Notes: generated by a model not told the origin, from the letters alone. DNA of 64,000 bases from Lycocorax pyrrhopterus obiensis (GCA_014706295.1 JACSVZ010000039.1:1240001-1304000); one strand, 5' to 3'. Counted from the first letter of the stretch, positions 25,001 through 39,708 are shown. Made by a program: numbers and translations.

Positions 25001-28000
25001 GTAGAAAAGGGGGAGGAAAGATGGAAAGGTCTTTGGCCAAGTGCAAGAATATGTTTGCGGCTGTCTAATGACTGGGGTTACTGCTATGGTTAGATATAGA
25101 CACTGTGTTACTGGTTGCCATGTTACTTGAAGAGAGCAGTTTGCAAATCTAGTGAACATAAGCATTATTTTCAGTTGAAAACTCACAAGTCTTTTCTTTT
25201 TTTCTTAGGCAGCTGGTCAAACCATTCTTATTTTGCTCAAGCTATTTGTTATGAACTTCATAAGCATCAACATTTCTCTACCATTATTCATCATGTAGGA
25301 TATTTATAATCATTGGTCATAGTACTTAGATTACTATAAGTAAATATATTAGCCTCCCAACACTTAGGTTGAGATATGTATATGATACTAGTATTGCAAA
25401 CAACAAATACAGTATTTCAATTTCTATAAAATGGTAGTAACCCATAAACAAAAACTGTAACAAAGAGTATTTTGAATTACCCATAATTTATGTGTACCTG
25501 CAAGAATATGTACCACCCAGGGTAAGTGCAAAGAGATAGTTAGCTTTATTGTCATCATTTGCTTGTCTTAGGCCATGAAGATGTTCTTGATGCTTTTACA
25601 CTCCAGGTGGACCATCTGCAGGACATTAGCAAGCCATAATGCCATGGGAAGTGTTAATGTGTAAGGTACCACAGAACTGCTTTGGAACAATGTAATGGCT
25701 TTCTGATAGAGATCTCTCTGGTTTAAGCAATAACCACCACTTCTCCTTAGATGAAGTCAGAAACTGGCAACCTATATTTCAGAGGTAAAAGTTTGTGGAT
25801 GCCTTTCTTCAGCAGAGGTTAGGATTAGTTTGCTAGAGATCAACCATCAGTGATGGTCTGAGTCATGCCTACTTCTTAACTGGACCTTCTGGTGCAATAA
25901 TTACTATTCTGTTTGTAACAATGATGTAGCTTTTAAATAAGTTGTTTTCTTGTTGATCCAAACACTAAAGATTAGCGATGAGATATCAGTGCTGTAAGGT
26001 AAATTAGCCTGGCGCCATGAGATAAATTAACACTTAGAATACTACTACTAAGAAAACTAAGAACCATCAGTCAGCAGGGGAGTAACTCTTGCTCAATTTT
26101 AAATTGATCACTAGTACTAAATCTTGAAAGAAGTTGGTAGAGGTAATTTGTTCAAGTTTCAGACAGAAGTGGTTGAATGCAACAACTCTTTCTATGGTGG
26201 GAGCAAGGAGTCAGTAGACCCCAAACTGGGAGGGGAAGATAACAAGAATGAGAATACATGAGAGAGGACCAAGAGATCCAAATAAAGCTTTTAAGTATTT
26301 CATCAGGACCAGTTAGTGAATGTTTTGGAGAACTGGACAATTTATTTGGGCAATTAAAGATGAAGTCAGAAAATTAGTACTTGGTCTTATTCTATGTTTT
26401 GGGAGACAGCTGCATAATACAGATAATACTGACTGATGTTCGTAAAATGTGTGGATGAAGCCAGATATTATTAAGAAGAAAATATCTCACATATATGTGA
26501 TCTCAAAATATTTGTCCTTAGAAGTAAGAATTCTCCTATTAATTGTATTATAGAAATAAGTGTCTGTTACAGCTAGCTGGCCCCTGAAAAGTCAGTCTTT
26601 GAACTATTCACAGCTTCTAATGCCCTAAAATTCTCCTAAAAATTAAGAAATACAGTCACCTTCACTTAAAGAAACAGAAGCACAGACAGGATTAATCTTT
26701 CATGTTTTTAGATTAATGTAGAACTGTAGTCTACATCTAAGCAAGAGCTCTGTCATTCTTTTATGTTTAATGGAGAGAAATAAGCACTTCTAAGGTATGA
26801 CTCATTTGAGATATATTTAGCCATCTATTTTAGAATGGGATTAATTGCTTCCTTAAATCTCCTGTTTCTTTTCATTTACTATAAAGGATATCTAGATGTC
26901 TAGCTCAGATGTAGATTTCTGTAGTGTAGGAGTCCCTATTTGAATGGATGAATTGTATCCTGACAGACTTAGCAGAAAATACAGGCTGGCTATCTGAGTT
27001 CCTGAATCACACATCAATCACTCCTCTTAAAGAAGAAAATACAGCATAATGTTAGATTTCTGTGCCCTCTGCAATTGTCTCAAGATTAATTTAATTTTTT
27101 ATTCCTTTCCTCACTGATTTTTCTGGGCAGCTGTAGGTATGAGGCCTGCTGCCATGAAATATGCCATGGGATATATGAAGGGATTACCGTGGGCGTGATG
27201 GCCTTCTGATGGGTTGATAGGTTATCCGGCTGAGGCCTAATGACCCTCATCATTGCGATGGAAGAGAGAGTGATACTAACCTGTCACAGATACACTCTTG
27301 GGCAAGACCCACACCCTTTGTAATCTCTTTTTGTAACTGTTTTAGGTATAAATAGTCTTCCCCTCCCTTCCCATCTATGATGGCAGTGACAGGGTATTTG
27401 ACTACAGTCTCACCTCCACTTCTCCCAAAAGTGTAAATTGGCATTTGAAATCCTTCATGCCAGAGGACGAAAATATGATCACCTTGCAGATGAGTTGATG
27501 GGCTTGCTTCTCTCTCTTCCCCAAAGCAGTGATGCCTCTTTGTTAAAATTTGCACTTCTGACTGTGTGGGAGTATACTCCTGAGCACTTGTGCATAGCAT
27601 GATACACTTATATTTTGTAGATCTAGTAAATCTGTCACCAGGAATCTTGGTTATAATGATAAATTAAGCTTAGCTACCCGCAAACACCTTCAATCTTCCA
27701 GGACTAGCTGGAAATCAAAGGGATTTATTTTCTGCCATATTTCTGTGCTCTTAATGCAACAACAGGTTGTCCCCTAAGGCTTTTAGACCCTGATTAATGT
27801 TCAGAATATGCCTAAATGTCAGGATGTGATTAGACATAGTCTTTCTGAGCCGGTGCTGAAAGCTGATTCAACCTCACACTGCAAGTGTTCTGTGCCAGCT
27901 GAGAGTGCGCCTCCAGGGCCTGGCTTGGCCAGATAACTGTGCCACTGAGCAGCCTGGTTAGCCCTGGCATGGCATGACCTTTACTGCACTCACACATCTC

Positions 28001-31000
28001 TTGATCAGCACAGAACATAGGCAGAGGGGGCCCGTCCAAAATAACCACGTAGGCAGAGCTGCGGGACACTTCCATTTGTTTTTTTGCAGAGCAGCTGCAC
28101 AGTCTGCTGCTCACCTGATTAGGATTATGACTGTGTAATAGGGTAGATCATTGCATGTAAAATAGAGAAGATAGAATGATGCCTTGGAATTGGTGAATTT
28201 TTAAAGATGTTCATTCTTTCTCCCGTGTGAGCTGATTGAATACACAACTCTAAAGAAAAGAGCGTCTGGCTTTCTAGATAGGAAGAACCAAAACTTGATA
28301 TTACACTGGTGTGAGTAACAAGGAACTAACAAGCTATTTTTTAACTTGCAATCAGACTAATTAAGATTAGGAGATGTCCTATAGTGGGCAAAGATATTAT
28401 GTAGAGTCATTGGGGTATAATAAGACTGAAAGTCTTCACTTTGAATTGGCCTTTACAAAAATGATGTGTTAATCTCCTCAGGAATTTCAAGTGACAGCTA
28501 CACCTCGTGCAGTCTGCATCTATAATCGTTGCATTCACAGTATCATTCTCCTTCTTTATTAGCTTCATCACTTCCTGCAGAAACAGCTATATGACATTTC
28601 CCGTAACTGTTATCTCCTGAGAACAGGGAACTTAGACCAAATTCTTTCTTATCCTGCCTCATATAGATACCATTTTACTTGTGGAAGCAGCACCTTTAAT
28701 CAATTTTAGTTAGGACTTCTCTCTTTTGTCATCTCTGGAATGAAAATTTTGAAACATTTTCATAAATGTGTTGTTATGGCAATGTTTTATAATGCTGACC
28801 TATGCATTTGAAGAATATAAATACAAAATTTTAGGCAAAAGTAAAAATTTATGGTCTACTTGTCTGTGCTTCAGAGTGAAGTGGAAGACTGTCCTTCCAC
28901 AAGATGTTCACAAAGTAAACTAAAGGATTATGTTCGTTTGAGTTTTCATTCCCATGCAAAGTTAAAACTGAGGAATGACCTGTCAAGTTTTTGAGAGAGT
29001 GTTCTAATTAGTGAGCTGAAGAGCAGCTCCCAAATATGTCAATAGTTAGGCAGTCTTGGCTTTCTAAACTATGTATGTACAGTAATAAAAGAGCAAAGCT
29101 CCTTAAAATTTACTTTGTCACGTTTTCAAATCATGCTTTTAGAACTATAGTTTTAGGCAGATGAATTGCAGATGAAAATATTTCTTTTTTATGAAGAAAA
29201 TCTTGTCTAGATTGTGCCATTAATGTACAACAAAAAACCCCCCATCTTGACAGTCTTTATCTTAAAAATAGGCTAAACTAACCATGAAAGTATGTATGAA
29301 CATTTCACTCTTCAGAAGAATTTACAAATACTGTAAAATACCCTGTCATACCAGTGAACTCTGTGACACAAGGGACCACAGTATTGGGATGAAAGTACCC
29401 AAATTGGTGTAAGGCATCAGGAGGTAAAGCTCTGTTAGGTGACAAACCTCTTCTATGCCTGGCATTTAGAGGATGTGTTATGATGCACTTTTAGCAGGCT
29501 GTATTTAGTCATGCTGTATTTTCACAATAGCATCAAGAAGCTTTGAGATAGCCAGGTAACCTTGATTCGAATTTCGCCTACTGAACTCTTAATTAAAATT
29601 TTAGTGGGAGGACTCCAGATTTTATGAACCTAGCACATTCTGTTAGTCTGCCACAAGGGGGCAGATTCGTGCTGTTGAACTCTGACTTTTTTTTTCCCCC
29701 AGCAGTCAGCAGTACCAGTCAGCAACTACAAGAGAATGTTCAGACTCATCACTTGGGAATTCTTAAAATACATTGTGGTCTACAGTTTGATTTCCTTATC
29801 GATATTGAATGATAAGGGATTTATTTAAATATTTCTGTTACAAAATGAATGCTCATTCTGGGGGATTGTATTTGTAACTTTTTAATGCAAGAAATGAAAT
29901 AAAACAATATGTTGTCATGGATTTTCCATTCTATTCACTACTCACACACTGTTCAGTCGACCACTGAAAATTATTAGTTATTGCCACTTTTACAGCTTTT
30001 ATAGCTGAAAAAGGCAGGTGAGAAAGATTTAATTAATTAAAGCTTGTGTTTCAAAACTTTTAACTCACAGTTTCTGGTAATCGTGTTAATACTATGTAGT
30101 ACCCTTTAAAAATAAAATTTATTCATGAAAATAAATTAAACCAGTAGAAATTTAGTTCCATAAATAAACCTCTTTCTTAAAAAAACATATCTTTATTGCC
30201 TCTTTTAACCTTGTTATGGAATTCAGAGTAACACCATCCAAAATTATTTATGTTAGTTAGACCTCACTATGGTACCTATTACTGAAAAATGAATAGTGCT
30301 CCAGCTTACAGATTTGTCAAGATAAGTCTGTGCTCAATACCTTAAACACTTAGTACATGCTAGTGTCTAAGTCAAATGAGCTGTTAAAGAACCCCCAAAT
30401 TTTGACCTAGAAAATAAACAACAAAATTTTGTTTTGTGTACCAGAGAAAACCAGTAATAATTCCATTGAATTAACTGCATGCTGTAAAGAGAAAAAAAGT
30501 ATGTATTTCTGTTAAAATTTTGTGTAGCATTAGACTATTTTCTGTTCTGAGAAGTTTTAGACTGAACTTGCACTGTAGTACTTTGTTTGAGCAAGCATTT
30601 TTAGAACATATTTGTGTTCTAAAGTGTACCTCATTTTGAATATCTATGATTCTAGGAAAATAAGTACATAAATAATAAATCAATGAATTAAGGAGCTGCT
30701 AAAAGGATGAAGATAAAAACATTTTCCACTTCTAACCACATGTAACAGAATCACTACCAGTCGTGCCTGCTGAAAAGAAAATAAACAAGACATGATGAAT
30801 TAAAGTACATCTAACTGCACTTCAGGGATGAATTTCACCAAAATACTCTTTCTTCTAGACCTCAATATGGAGGTTAGTCTATACAGACAGAATCTTCTAT
30901 CTGCAAAACTCTTAACAAGCGGGTATAGTTTTAAGCTCTTGCCTCTTAAGCATGTGCAAAATGAGATCATTCAGAAGGTTACAGTTTGATAATAGTGGCT

Positions 31001-31274
31001 TTACACTGTGAAAGCAACCCATCTTCAGAAGTGTCAGGTCTCCTATGTAAGACAAGATGAAAAAAACCCCAAAAGAATCTTATTTTTACCAGAGTTGCAA
31101 TTAATCTTTACAAGAGAATGGCAAGATTTTTTTTTTCTGAAATAAAACATCTCAAACCAAATAAAAATAACCTGAGTCTGAAACTGAGATCACAAGTAGA
31201 AACTGTCAGCTCAGATGCTTAAGGTATGAGAAAGTATAGGAAATAGAATGTAGCTGGTAATTTCACATTCTATA

Positions 31275-31303
31275 AATATATACGTGTGTATGTGTGTGTG
31301 TAA
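31275..31303. repeat. (TG)n microsatellite
   Basis: ATATATACGTGTGTATGTGT followed by further GT units; alternating purine-pyrimidine. Confidence 0.85.
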
Positions 31304-32358
31304 AATATGTAGATGTAGTGATAAAAACTCTGTCAAAGGTAATGGCATTTGATTAAAATATTTGACACATTAAATTCTGATGACAAAGTCAAAGAAATTA
31401 TTTAAATGGGATTATATATCTTCATATGTATAAATGCACATCTTCAAATGTCTGGATTTGGTACAAATGAGCCAATGCCATAGATGTCTTTTCTCAGTCT
31501 GCAGGTCACATGTGTGTGGGATGAAGTACAGAGTGGTGATTGTTCTAAGATCGAGTGAAAGGCATTACAAAGCCTCGTTGTTGAAATTTATGCTTTATTT
31601 TTAAAAGAGCAAGATGTCAACTTGCCTGTGCCTTTTTCTTCTTAAGGACAGCGTTATTTACGCTTCCATAATTGTTATGTATACTTCTTATATTTTTAAG
31701 AGCCCCATGGTAATAGTTAATGAGAGAAACAGAAATGTATTTATTATGCCAAATATTTATTCCATGCTGCTATTACTCCTACTTGTGAATCTGATGTGTA
31801 CTGACCTTATTCATTGTGTCCAGGACATTATGTAAGGGAAAAATATGCATAATATTGTTGTGGACAGTACATCCCACACTTTAACAGAATCAAAGTATTC
31901 TTTAAGACATTTTCTAGAATCTAACCAGAGATACAGACCAGATGGCAAACATTCAGCACACTGTGTTTGCAAATTTCAGTGTGCCCTTTAAAGTCTTTCT
32001 GGATGCTAACGGGCTTTTTACTTTCTATGCACTTTAAAACATCATTCAGGATGTGTGTCTGATCTTTTCTCTTTGATTTTGCTTTTAGCAACAAAATAGA
32101 ATGACCAGAAACTTTTGGAAAACAGTGACAAAGGTGATGGTAAGAAAGTGGGTTTTTTTAAATTCAGTTTTATATTATAGTATTCGTAGAATTAAAATGT
32201 TGGAAAATTAATTTTGAATCTTAATTCAGTGGAAAAGTGGAATCTACTGATTAATAGCTTTTCAAATACTGACATCATATCAAACACAGTATGGAAGAAG
32301 ACCTGATGTCATTTGTAATGTTGTTAAAGGTTATGTTGTTTGACTCGGATTTTTTGAC

Positions 32359-32395
32359 AATATATATACTTATATATACATATGCATATATATAA
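32359..32395. repeat. AT-rich alternating tract
   Basis: Several TATATA blocks broken by CT, CA and GCA, about 200 bases upstream of the (GATTT)n array. Confidence 0.8.
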
Positions 32396-32560
32396 GATGC
32401 ATGATAGTAAGACACTTAGTAAATTTATGACAGTTAGAAAAAATAATTTCACTTCTGATTTTTATGAAGGTGCTTTTATCACTGTTTTACAGATTTTGTG
32501 GCAAAAGATGATACATTTCTACAAGAAGGCAGAGAGCACACAACTGAATGGGATTTGAAT

Positions 32561-32604
32561 TGATTTGATTTGATTTGATTTGATTTGATTTGATTTAATT
32601 TGAT
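32561..32604. repeat. (GATTT)n pentanucleotide microsatellite
   Basis: At least seven near-perfect TGATT units in tandem, with one interrupted unit (TTAATT) at the right end, grading into T/G-rich sequence. Confidence 0.95.
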
Positions 32605-34099
32605 TTTGTTTTGTTTCTCTTTCTCAAGAACTATTTTCATATTTTGAATTATGGTTCCTATATGTTCCCCATCCTGGAAACTGTAATGTGTGTTAAATGC
32701 AAATTTAGCAGTTTAAAGTAAACAAAGACTGAAGCCCTCTAGTACCACTAGATGTCATCCTGTAGTTATTGAGGATGTATGGAAAGGAGCAGACTACTAA
32801 TAACTCATACAGGTTACGTGAAAATTGGTAGAAAATTGAAAATGGGTGCACCACAACAAATACTTTCCATTTCAAGTAGTAATAAAAATATCTCTTACAA
32901 CTTTTAAAGGTATCAGTGTAAGGCCAGGACATAAGATATATGTGAATATTGTTTTTGTAACAGCATGCCAGTAATTGCTAGCTTATTAACTCAGACTAGC
33001 AGTAAATGCACACTTAAAATGATCTCTGGGAAATTTAATAATATTAAAATTGGGGACGGACTACAAAGGCATTGTGAGTGCAATGCAGTCATACAGTCTA
33101 AGGTTTCTTCTGCAATGCCACCATTTGTATCCAATCTTGATTTACCACTACAGATAGGTTTCGCTTAAAACCCTGGAGATTAATAACTCCAAAGTCTGAT
33201 GATGTTCAACACTCATTTCCAGTTAGGAATTTTGCAAATGTTCCCCATGTTTAGAATGAGACTAACTCCTGGAACCAATTATTCATAACCTTTACTGTGC
33301 TTGAAATCCAGTCTCAGATCCAAAATTTGCTGCCTCAGTGTATCTCTATCAAGAGTACTGCAGCCCCTGGGGCTTTTTTTGACAAAGCCTGTTCAGTTCG
33401 CTATTTGCTACGATGGCTTTGTAATGGGAGGAAATATCCATGAGAAGCTGCTTTTCCAGCGCTTCAGTTCTGCAGACAATGCCCAAAGGCTCGTCTTGTT
33501 AGTAATGGCCCCAATTCTGACCACGTCTCTACAGGCACAGAGCTCTTGCTGATTCACCTTTGTAAATTAAAGCAAATTTGGGTTTTGAATTTCTCTCATG
33601 AATTTTGATAACAATTCACTTATCTATGAGCCTTGTTTAGACATGTTTTTAGTTAAAGTTCATTTAAAAAATTCTTATTTCTTACTTTCATTAAATTTCC
33701 TTTTGGTAATGGTGCCAGCAGAGAGTGGAGAGTCTTCAGATCTGTTCATGATGGGAAACCTCAATTTGTGGCACTAGTCTCTTTGAGATCCAGGAGGCTG
33801 TCAAAGTTTGTGGGCAGCTTTTTTAGTGAATGCCTGTGTAGTCAAACCCATAAGTGGATCACTACAGGAAGAAGCTTTCTATCCTTTATGCTTTTAATAT
33901 TTGTCATTAGAATATGTGAGCAGAAGGTATGCAAATATATGTAATTTTGAATTTAATTCTTTTCAGGATTAATCTAATAAATTTTTATTCAAATACAGGT
34001 TTAATAAATGTAGTTTGTTATTTCACCACTCACACTCACTTCCTCTGCACTGGATAGTATAATAGAATAAGCTTAATATATTGTATAATATACTGGGAC

Positions 34100-34137
34100 A
34101 TACGTATATATATATGTACGTATATACACACACACAA
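34100..34137. repeat. (TA)n/(CA)n microsatellite
   Basis: Alternating purine-pyrimidine stretch: TATATATATA, then a GTACGTATAT patch, then six CA units. Confidence 0.9.
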
Positions 34138-34204
34138 GTGTATTTCATATAGTCTTTCATAGGCAAGTCTGTCTGCTACCACTTTAGGTCTGTCTTAAGT
34201 AGTT

Positions 34205-34272
34205 TCCTTTTCTTTCTCTTTTTCTTTCTTTCTTTCTTTCTTTCTGGTTTGTTTGTTTGTTTGTTTGTTTTG
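34205..34272. repeat. Compound (CTTT)n/(GTTT)n microsatellite
   Basis: A run of CTTT units is followed directly by five GTTT units and a TTTTGGGGTTTTTT tail. It is pure pyrimidine on the left half of the plus strand. A minus-strand ORF reading KKERKKEKEKEK is an artefact of this repeat. Confidence 0.95.
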
Positions 34273-37200
34273 GGGTTTTTTGCACGCAGTGAGTATGATG
34301 TAGCATTCTTTATAAAGATGCAGTATAAATAAGGCTTGAATCAGAGTCATTAAACTTTCCTGAGATAACGAGGATGCTTCCAAGAGGTTTTGGTATTTTG
34401 TGCTATGCCCTTTCTTGTTTATACTGGCTTCAGCTGATATAAGCATGACCACAGAGATAGTTTACATCAGGCTCAAGTTTAAGTAGAAAAGATGGGTTGA
34501 AACTTGGAGAAAAACATTTATCAGCTCAGCTAAGTACATGTGTCTGTTGACCTAGTCAGTAGGTCTCGGTAGTCTTCACTGTCTGTGGCATGATTTTCTG
34601 GCTAGACAGAAAAGCTGAAGAAACAATGACAAACATAAGGCTGCTTAATGTAATAAAAATGGAGAACAGAAAATTAGCTGTCTAAAATAGCTGTTTGAAT
34701 GAGAATTTCAGATCTGTGAAGGAGTTGCAGATACCTGGAGAGAGGAGACAGATACCTGGGAACCCAGAGCAACAAGTTGAGATGGGAAGGGTGAGAGTCA
34801 TGTAACCTTTTTTCATATGTCATGGACACCTGATTTAACCTCAGCATCTTATGATCAGTGGAGAGAACGAAACACTTCTGGGGAGTAATTTCACCAACTG
34901 TATTAGCAGGAGAGGAGCTATGCTTTAGAAGTGCTGGTTTCTCTCAATAGCACAGGGAGACTGGATAAATTATTCAAAATCATATTAGTACAACTGAATC
35001 CTAAGGTGACCATAATGTACATGACCTGTGTTATGGATATCATAATATAGTGATGGGGGCTCTCACTTGCAGCTCAAATCAAAGTGTGGGGGAAAGAGCC
35101 TCCTTAGCCCTCCTTCCTGTAGAAAATCCTCAAGCTTTGCTTGCAAAACATTTTAAAACTGATAGGTGTTTGGTACCAAATCAATAAATCAACCAGGGAG
35201 TTTTTAGCTGCTTTATTGATATCTCTCTACATCTAAAACTATATAATATATAGTTATCTCAACCTCATTATGGTTGTGTTTTCCTTCCATTTAATGTAAA
35301 GTTCATTGGCTGAAGCCCAAAGTCACAAACAGTCCCACGAAGTTTTGTTAGATGAGAGCATCTAATCTGAAGTGTTTTCAGGTATCAGATTTCTCACAGA
35401 CGCACTCCTTGTATGAAGGGCAGTTGTGGGGTTTCTTTTTCTGAACAATATTAAAATTAGGTATTTCTGTGTAATCACTATGAGCATATGTCCTGGGGTG
35501 AAGTGGAAGATAAGATAGAGGAGAATCACCAGGACAGCATCATGAACTAGTCTCAGAGCTGTGGGATAGAGTTTAAGCAATGTTTTCATATTATAATACA
35601 CTGAAAAGTTGCAATATGAAATTTGTTAAATTGATGGAGCTGGACAAGTAACAAAAGTTAACCAAGGAAGTGCCATGCTGGTTTTTTTTAACAAATAGTG
35701 CATTCTGCATTAATGTACTACAGAAAGAATCTCTGTGATTCCATTTTTTGCAAAGGTCAGGCAAAGGCTGACCTCATTTTATTGGTAGCTGGTAACAGAA
35801 GACAAACCTGTTTACGTTCCACAGGAATTAATGTCATGATTGTGGTGAAGTCAAAGAAGAGGAATTTGGGAGGGTTTGCTCATTAGTGATTTTTCTGGGT
35901 AACATTTCAGTGCTCCTTCTTTTCCTTCTATATGTTTCATCTCATCTATTTAAATTTTATTCAAACAGTATAGAGAACAAAAATTTTTCTTTGTTTCTGA
36001 AGTTGTTCTTCATAAATATGGTTTGCTTTACCTGTGCTTATGTTGTTGTTACAAGGAAGTTTTGTAATATTTATGAAATTCTAATTTGTGAAGGCAAGGT
36101 TGTTGAAGAATTATTAAAAATACATCAGACTTATTCTTCTGCCTTCTCTTGAACTTATTTATTCATTGAATAAACCTGAGGTGAGATCTGAGACCTCAGA
36201 AATATTTACATAAAAGAATAGAGAGATATTGATATTCAGTTCTATCAATGGGTTTGGAGTTTATATGAACCACTTATTTTTTGACTAGATTTTGTCATTG
36301 TGTATTCTCTCAAAAGTACAGATCATAGTATTTGTGGAGTAACCTATTTTTCCATACATTCTTGTCATGTATCCAGGAAAAAATCTGGGATAGAATAAAA
36401 GGACATGCACTAGCTAGGATTAAATAAAAAAGCAGGTAATCAGTGATAATAAAAAAAGAGTGACTAAACAGTCAGATAGTATTTTCTGAAGTCCCTCCAG
36501 CTTCTGTCCATGACCTGAAGACAGTGGTGGAAGAACTTCTTCCCACAGTCTCTCTGTAAATAAATGTTCTACTGATTTTGATGGAGAGAGATCTTAAAGT
36601 AAGGGGATACTGCTCCTCACTGGGAAACTAATCCCTTTTTCTTTTGGATGCAGTGTTTTCCTAGAGGTGACTAGTCTTGCCTATGTCCTTGCCAGCACAG
36701 TGGAGGCCTTCTCTGGGCACTCAAGTGCTACTTTTAACTTCAAACTCTGGCCATCCTTTGTCTTGCCTTTCTAGTTTGCTAAAAACAACTGCTGGTAATT
36801 CCCTTATATTCAGGAGGAAAAATGTGTAGTGGGGAGCTGGTGAGGAGCTGCATCCTCTCCTACCATCCTAATAAAACTTCTCATATGTAAATCTCATTCT
36901 ACACCTATCTCAGTTCCACCTCTGATGATTTGAGATGATTTGTGATCAGTAATCTGATTGCCCAGGAGTAATGCCTGCATAGATTACAAACTACATTCAA
37001 GTGCAGTGTTTGTCCAGGTTTTCTTTGTCCCATCATCTTTAGGTCTTCCCAGGGTGTGAAAAGCCTGTGATGTGCTGCTGTACCCACTTACTGCTACTCT
37101 GACTCAGTGCTGCTGCCTGGTGCACTCCATTATCCCTACAACCTACCCCAAAAATGCAGATCAGCAAATGCAAAATGGTTCTTTTCCGTATTTTTTTTCT

Positions 37201-39567
37201 CTATGTTTTTATGTATTTCCTGAAGGAATGTAGAGAATATTTCCTTTGTAGTTTGAGCACAGTGATTTGGCTGATCCTATGAGTGGCAAGATATACAATG
37301 CTTTTATGTGTGGAATCAGACGGAAAGCAAGCACTCTGGCTGCCCTTCACCTTTAATGTGCATGGAGATGGGCTGCCCATTCCTTTCAGTTGCTTTCTTC
37401 CGGAAAGAAAATGTTTTGAAGACAAAATATTTGTTCAATATTTTGGCCTGTGGGAGATGAATGGTGCCTTCAGATAGGTTTTAGCTTCTTGAGTTAAAGT
37501 GTTTCCCTCAGGCCTGAGTAAACCTAAAGTCCTTAGAGTAATCAGTGTTCACAGGAAGCTACTTCCTAAAATGTAATGGTTAACTGGCTTCTATTATCAG
37601 TACAGGAAGCTAGTTAAAATCCCTTACTAATGTATGTTATTATTTCTCATCATATTTCTCTTCTGACGTTTTAATAATCCACAGTCATGTCTTTTGCTTT
37701 AATGATTGTTGAAGATTATTTAGAAGTTTGAAGATAAATTGCTTTGTTATGCGTCTTCATATATATGTATGAAAAAATATCAAATCCCCTTGTTTGCAGC
37801 TCAAATTCTATCTTGGTGGCCATCTCTTGCTCTATGTGACACCCCCTATTTTTGTTGTGAATGGTGGAAGTAAACCTCAGTGCAGGTAAAGGCTTGAAAC
37901 TTACACTACTATAAAAAGTGTTTAATCTTGGGTTTGGAGAGACTTACATTTATCTGTGTGTGTCAGCTGGCAGTGTAAGCCAAACTAATTGCTCAAAACA
38001 AGTTGTTCATGTCCAGTTAGGTTCTTAGACTGCCCTCATCACTGAAACATCTGTACCCCTGCTAACATACATTGGGTGCACTAAACTGCCCATCCCACGT
38101 TTTCACTTGTTTCTTTTTGTGTTTGCATCAGGACATTTTTCTGTTTCCTTCCCTCTCCTGGTTAGATTATTTATTTGTCTGTATCTGAAGAGCTTTTTTT
38201 CCTCTTTTTTGTCAGCCTATTGCTTAATAGAGAAGTTGCAATTCCTACTAATATTAGCAGTGAAGGACACAGAGGCCTTCTGCATCAAATTTTGCTCCTT
38301 CTTTGACTAGAAAGCAATTCGTCGGGGGCTTTTTTGTCTTATAGACCACTACAGCCGTATGTGATAAGCCAGCCCTATCTGTCAGCTGCAGCAGTATTAA
38401 TATTTTCTTCAGGTACTCAGGTTCTGCTTCAGTACTTTTTTACCCTCTGTTGAGAATGATTTATTTTACTTGTTTTGCAATGTTTTACTGATTTGTCTTG
38501 CTTAAAATGGTTATATTGTTCTATTCTGTTTAATTCCCAACTATGTCACTATGGTCTGGAGACTAACAGGTTTTTTTATCTATTAGTTGTTTTCTGAAGG
38601 GTAAACTGTCCCTAAAAGAGTCTTACTTACGATGCCTTGGAGATTTGTTATTTTCTGCAAATTTTTTTATACCCCAGCCTATCATAGATGCAGCACTAAT
38701 AAAAAGCAAGCAATGGAGGAGCATTTTGTGGATGATCTGGAGACCATCCTTCTGACAGAAATACAGAAGAATAGTTTGAGATGCCTGAGTGTATTCTTGA
38801 GTTTCTAGAAGGATTTACTTAGACCTCAGGGAGAAAGAAAATCTGCTTAATATGAAAGAGTTGTGGGAAAAACATGACAAAATAAAGTAAGCCTCAATTT
38901 TTAGCAGTATATATGTGGGAGGGAAGCACAAAATACTCAAAAATCTTGGTCTCCCACATTCTGTAAAGGAGGAATGTGGGGGTAATATTTGCCAAAAAGA
39001 GATCTGGTTTTGGTTAAAAAAATCTTAGGCTTAATGTGGATTCTAGGGATAATCTAACAGTAGTAACATAAAGTGCATCAGGTTTGAATATTAATTGAAT
39101 TGTAAGTTTTCTCCGTTATCACTGAAATGTGTAGTTCAAGAGATTCTTTGGACTTCTCTTAGGTAGTTAAACTCTGGCTTCTCAAGTTAAACTTCTGAAA
39201 TTTCTGGGAAAAAAAACCCAAAGAATTATCTGGTTATTTCACTTTCTTGTGAAGCCTAAATTTTATTTACTTCTTAAAAATGCATTACATGAAATAGCAC
39301 ATAAGAAATACTACTAAACACATTCATGAAAAAACCCAAATCATTACTCTGGGAAAAATATAAGATGTGGAATTGTGCTGCAGACTAGATTCTTCTCAGA
39401 TTACTTTTACTGTCCTAAAATGAGTGTTCAATCATCTCCTCTCAATGATTGATGTTGATCGACTACAGAGGAAGCAAAACCAACCAGCTCAGACTGTATA
39501 CCTAACTTCATGTCTGATTTAGGGGAGACAAATCTGCTCTGAGGTACTGTTCACCTACTGTGCTGGC

Positions 39568-39708
39568 TCCATCTTTGGAGATACTCAGGAGCTGTCTGGA
39601 CATGGTGCTGGACAGCTTGCTCTAGGTCACCTTGTTTGAGCAGAAGGATTGGATGAGATGACCTCCAGAGGTTCTTCTGAATCTCAGCTGTTGTCTGATT
39701 CTGTGACA
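39568..39708 (+). mobile_element. CR1 LINE 3' end
   Basis: Sense CR1 3' sequence: GGACAGCTTGCTCTAGGTC, TTGGATGAGATGACCTCCAG and the closing TCTGATTCTGTGA tail. Moderately diverged. No target-site duplication is evident, as expected for CR1. Confidence 0.85.

Larger units (their letters stand above)
19100..39560. other. Intergenic DNA, mostly unique
   Basis: Apart from the listed microsatellites, no gene or transposon was recognised. Two minus-strand ORFs stand out by length only (24343-24768 and 27250-27600). The latter, and the GC-enriched patch at 24.78-25.05 kb, are discussed as findings. The rest is AT-rich sequence without a signal I can support. Confidence 0.45.

Noticed and set aside
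34195..34452. Minus-strand ORF with a Lys/Glu-rich end
   Set aside because: The Lys/Glu run is the translation of the compound microsatellite.
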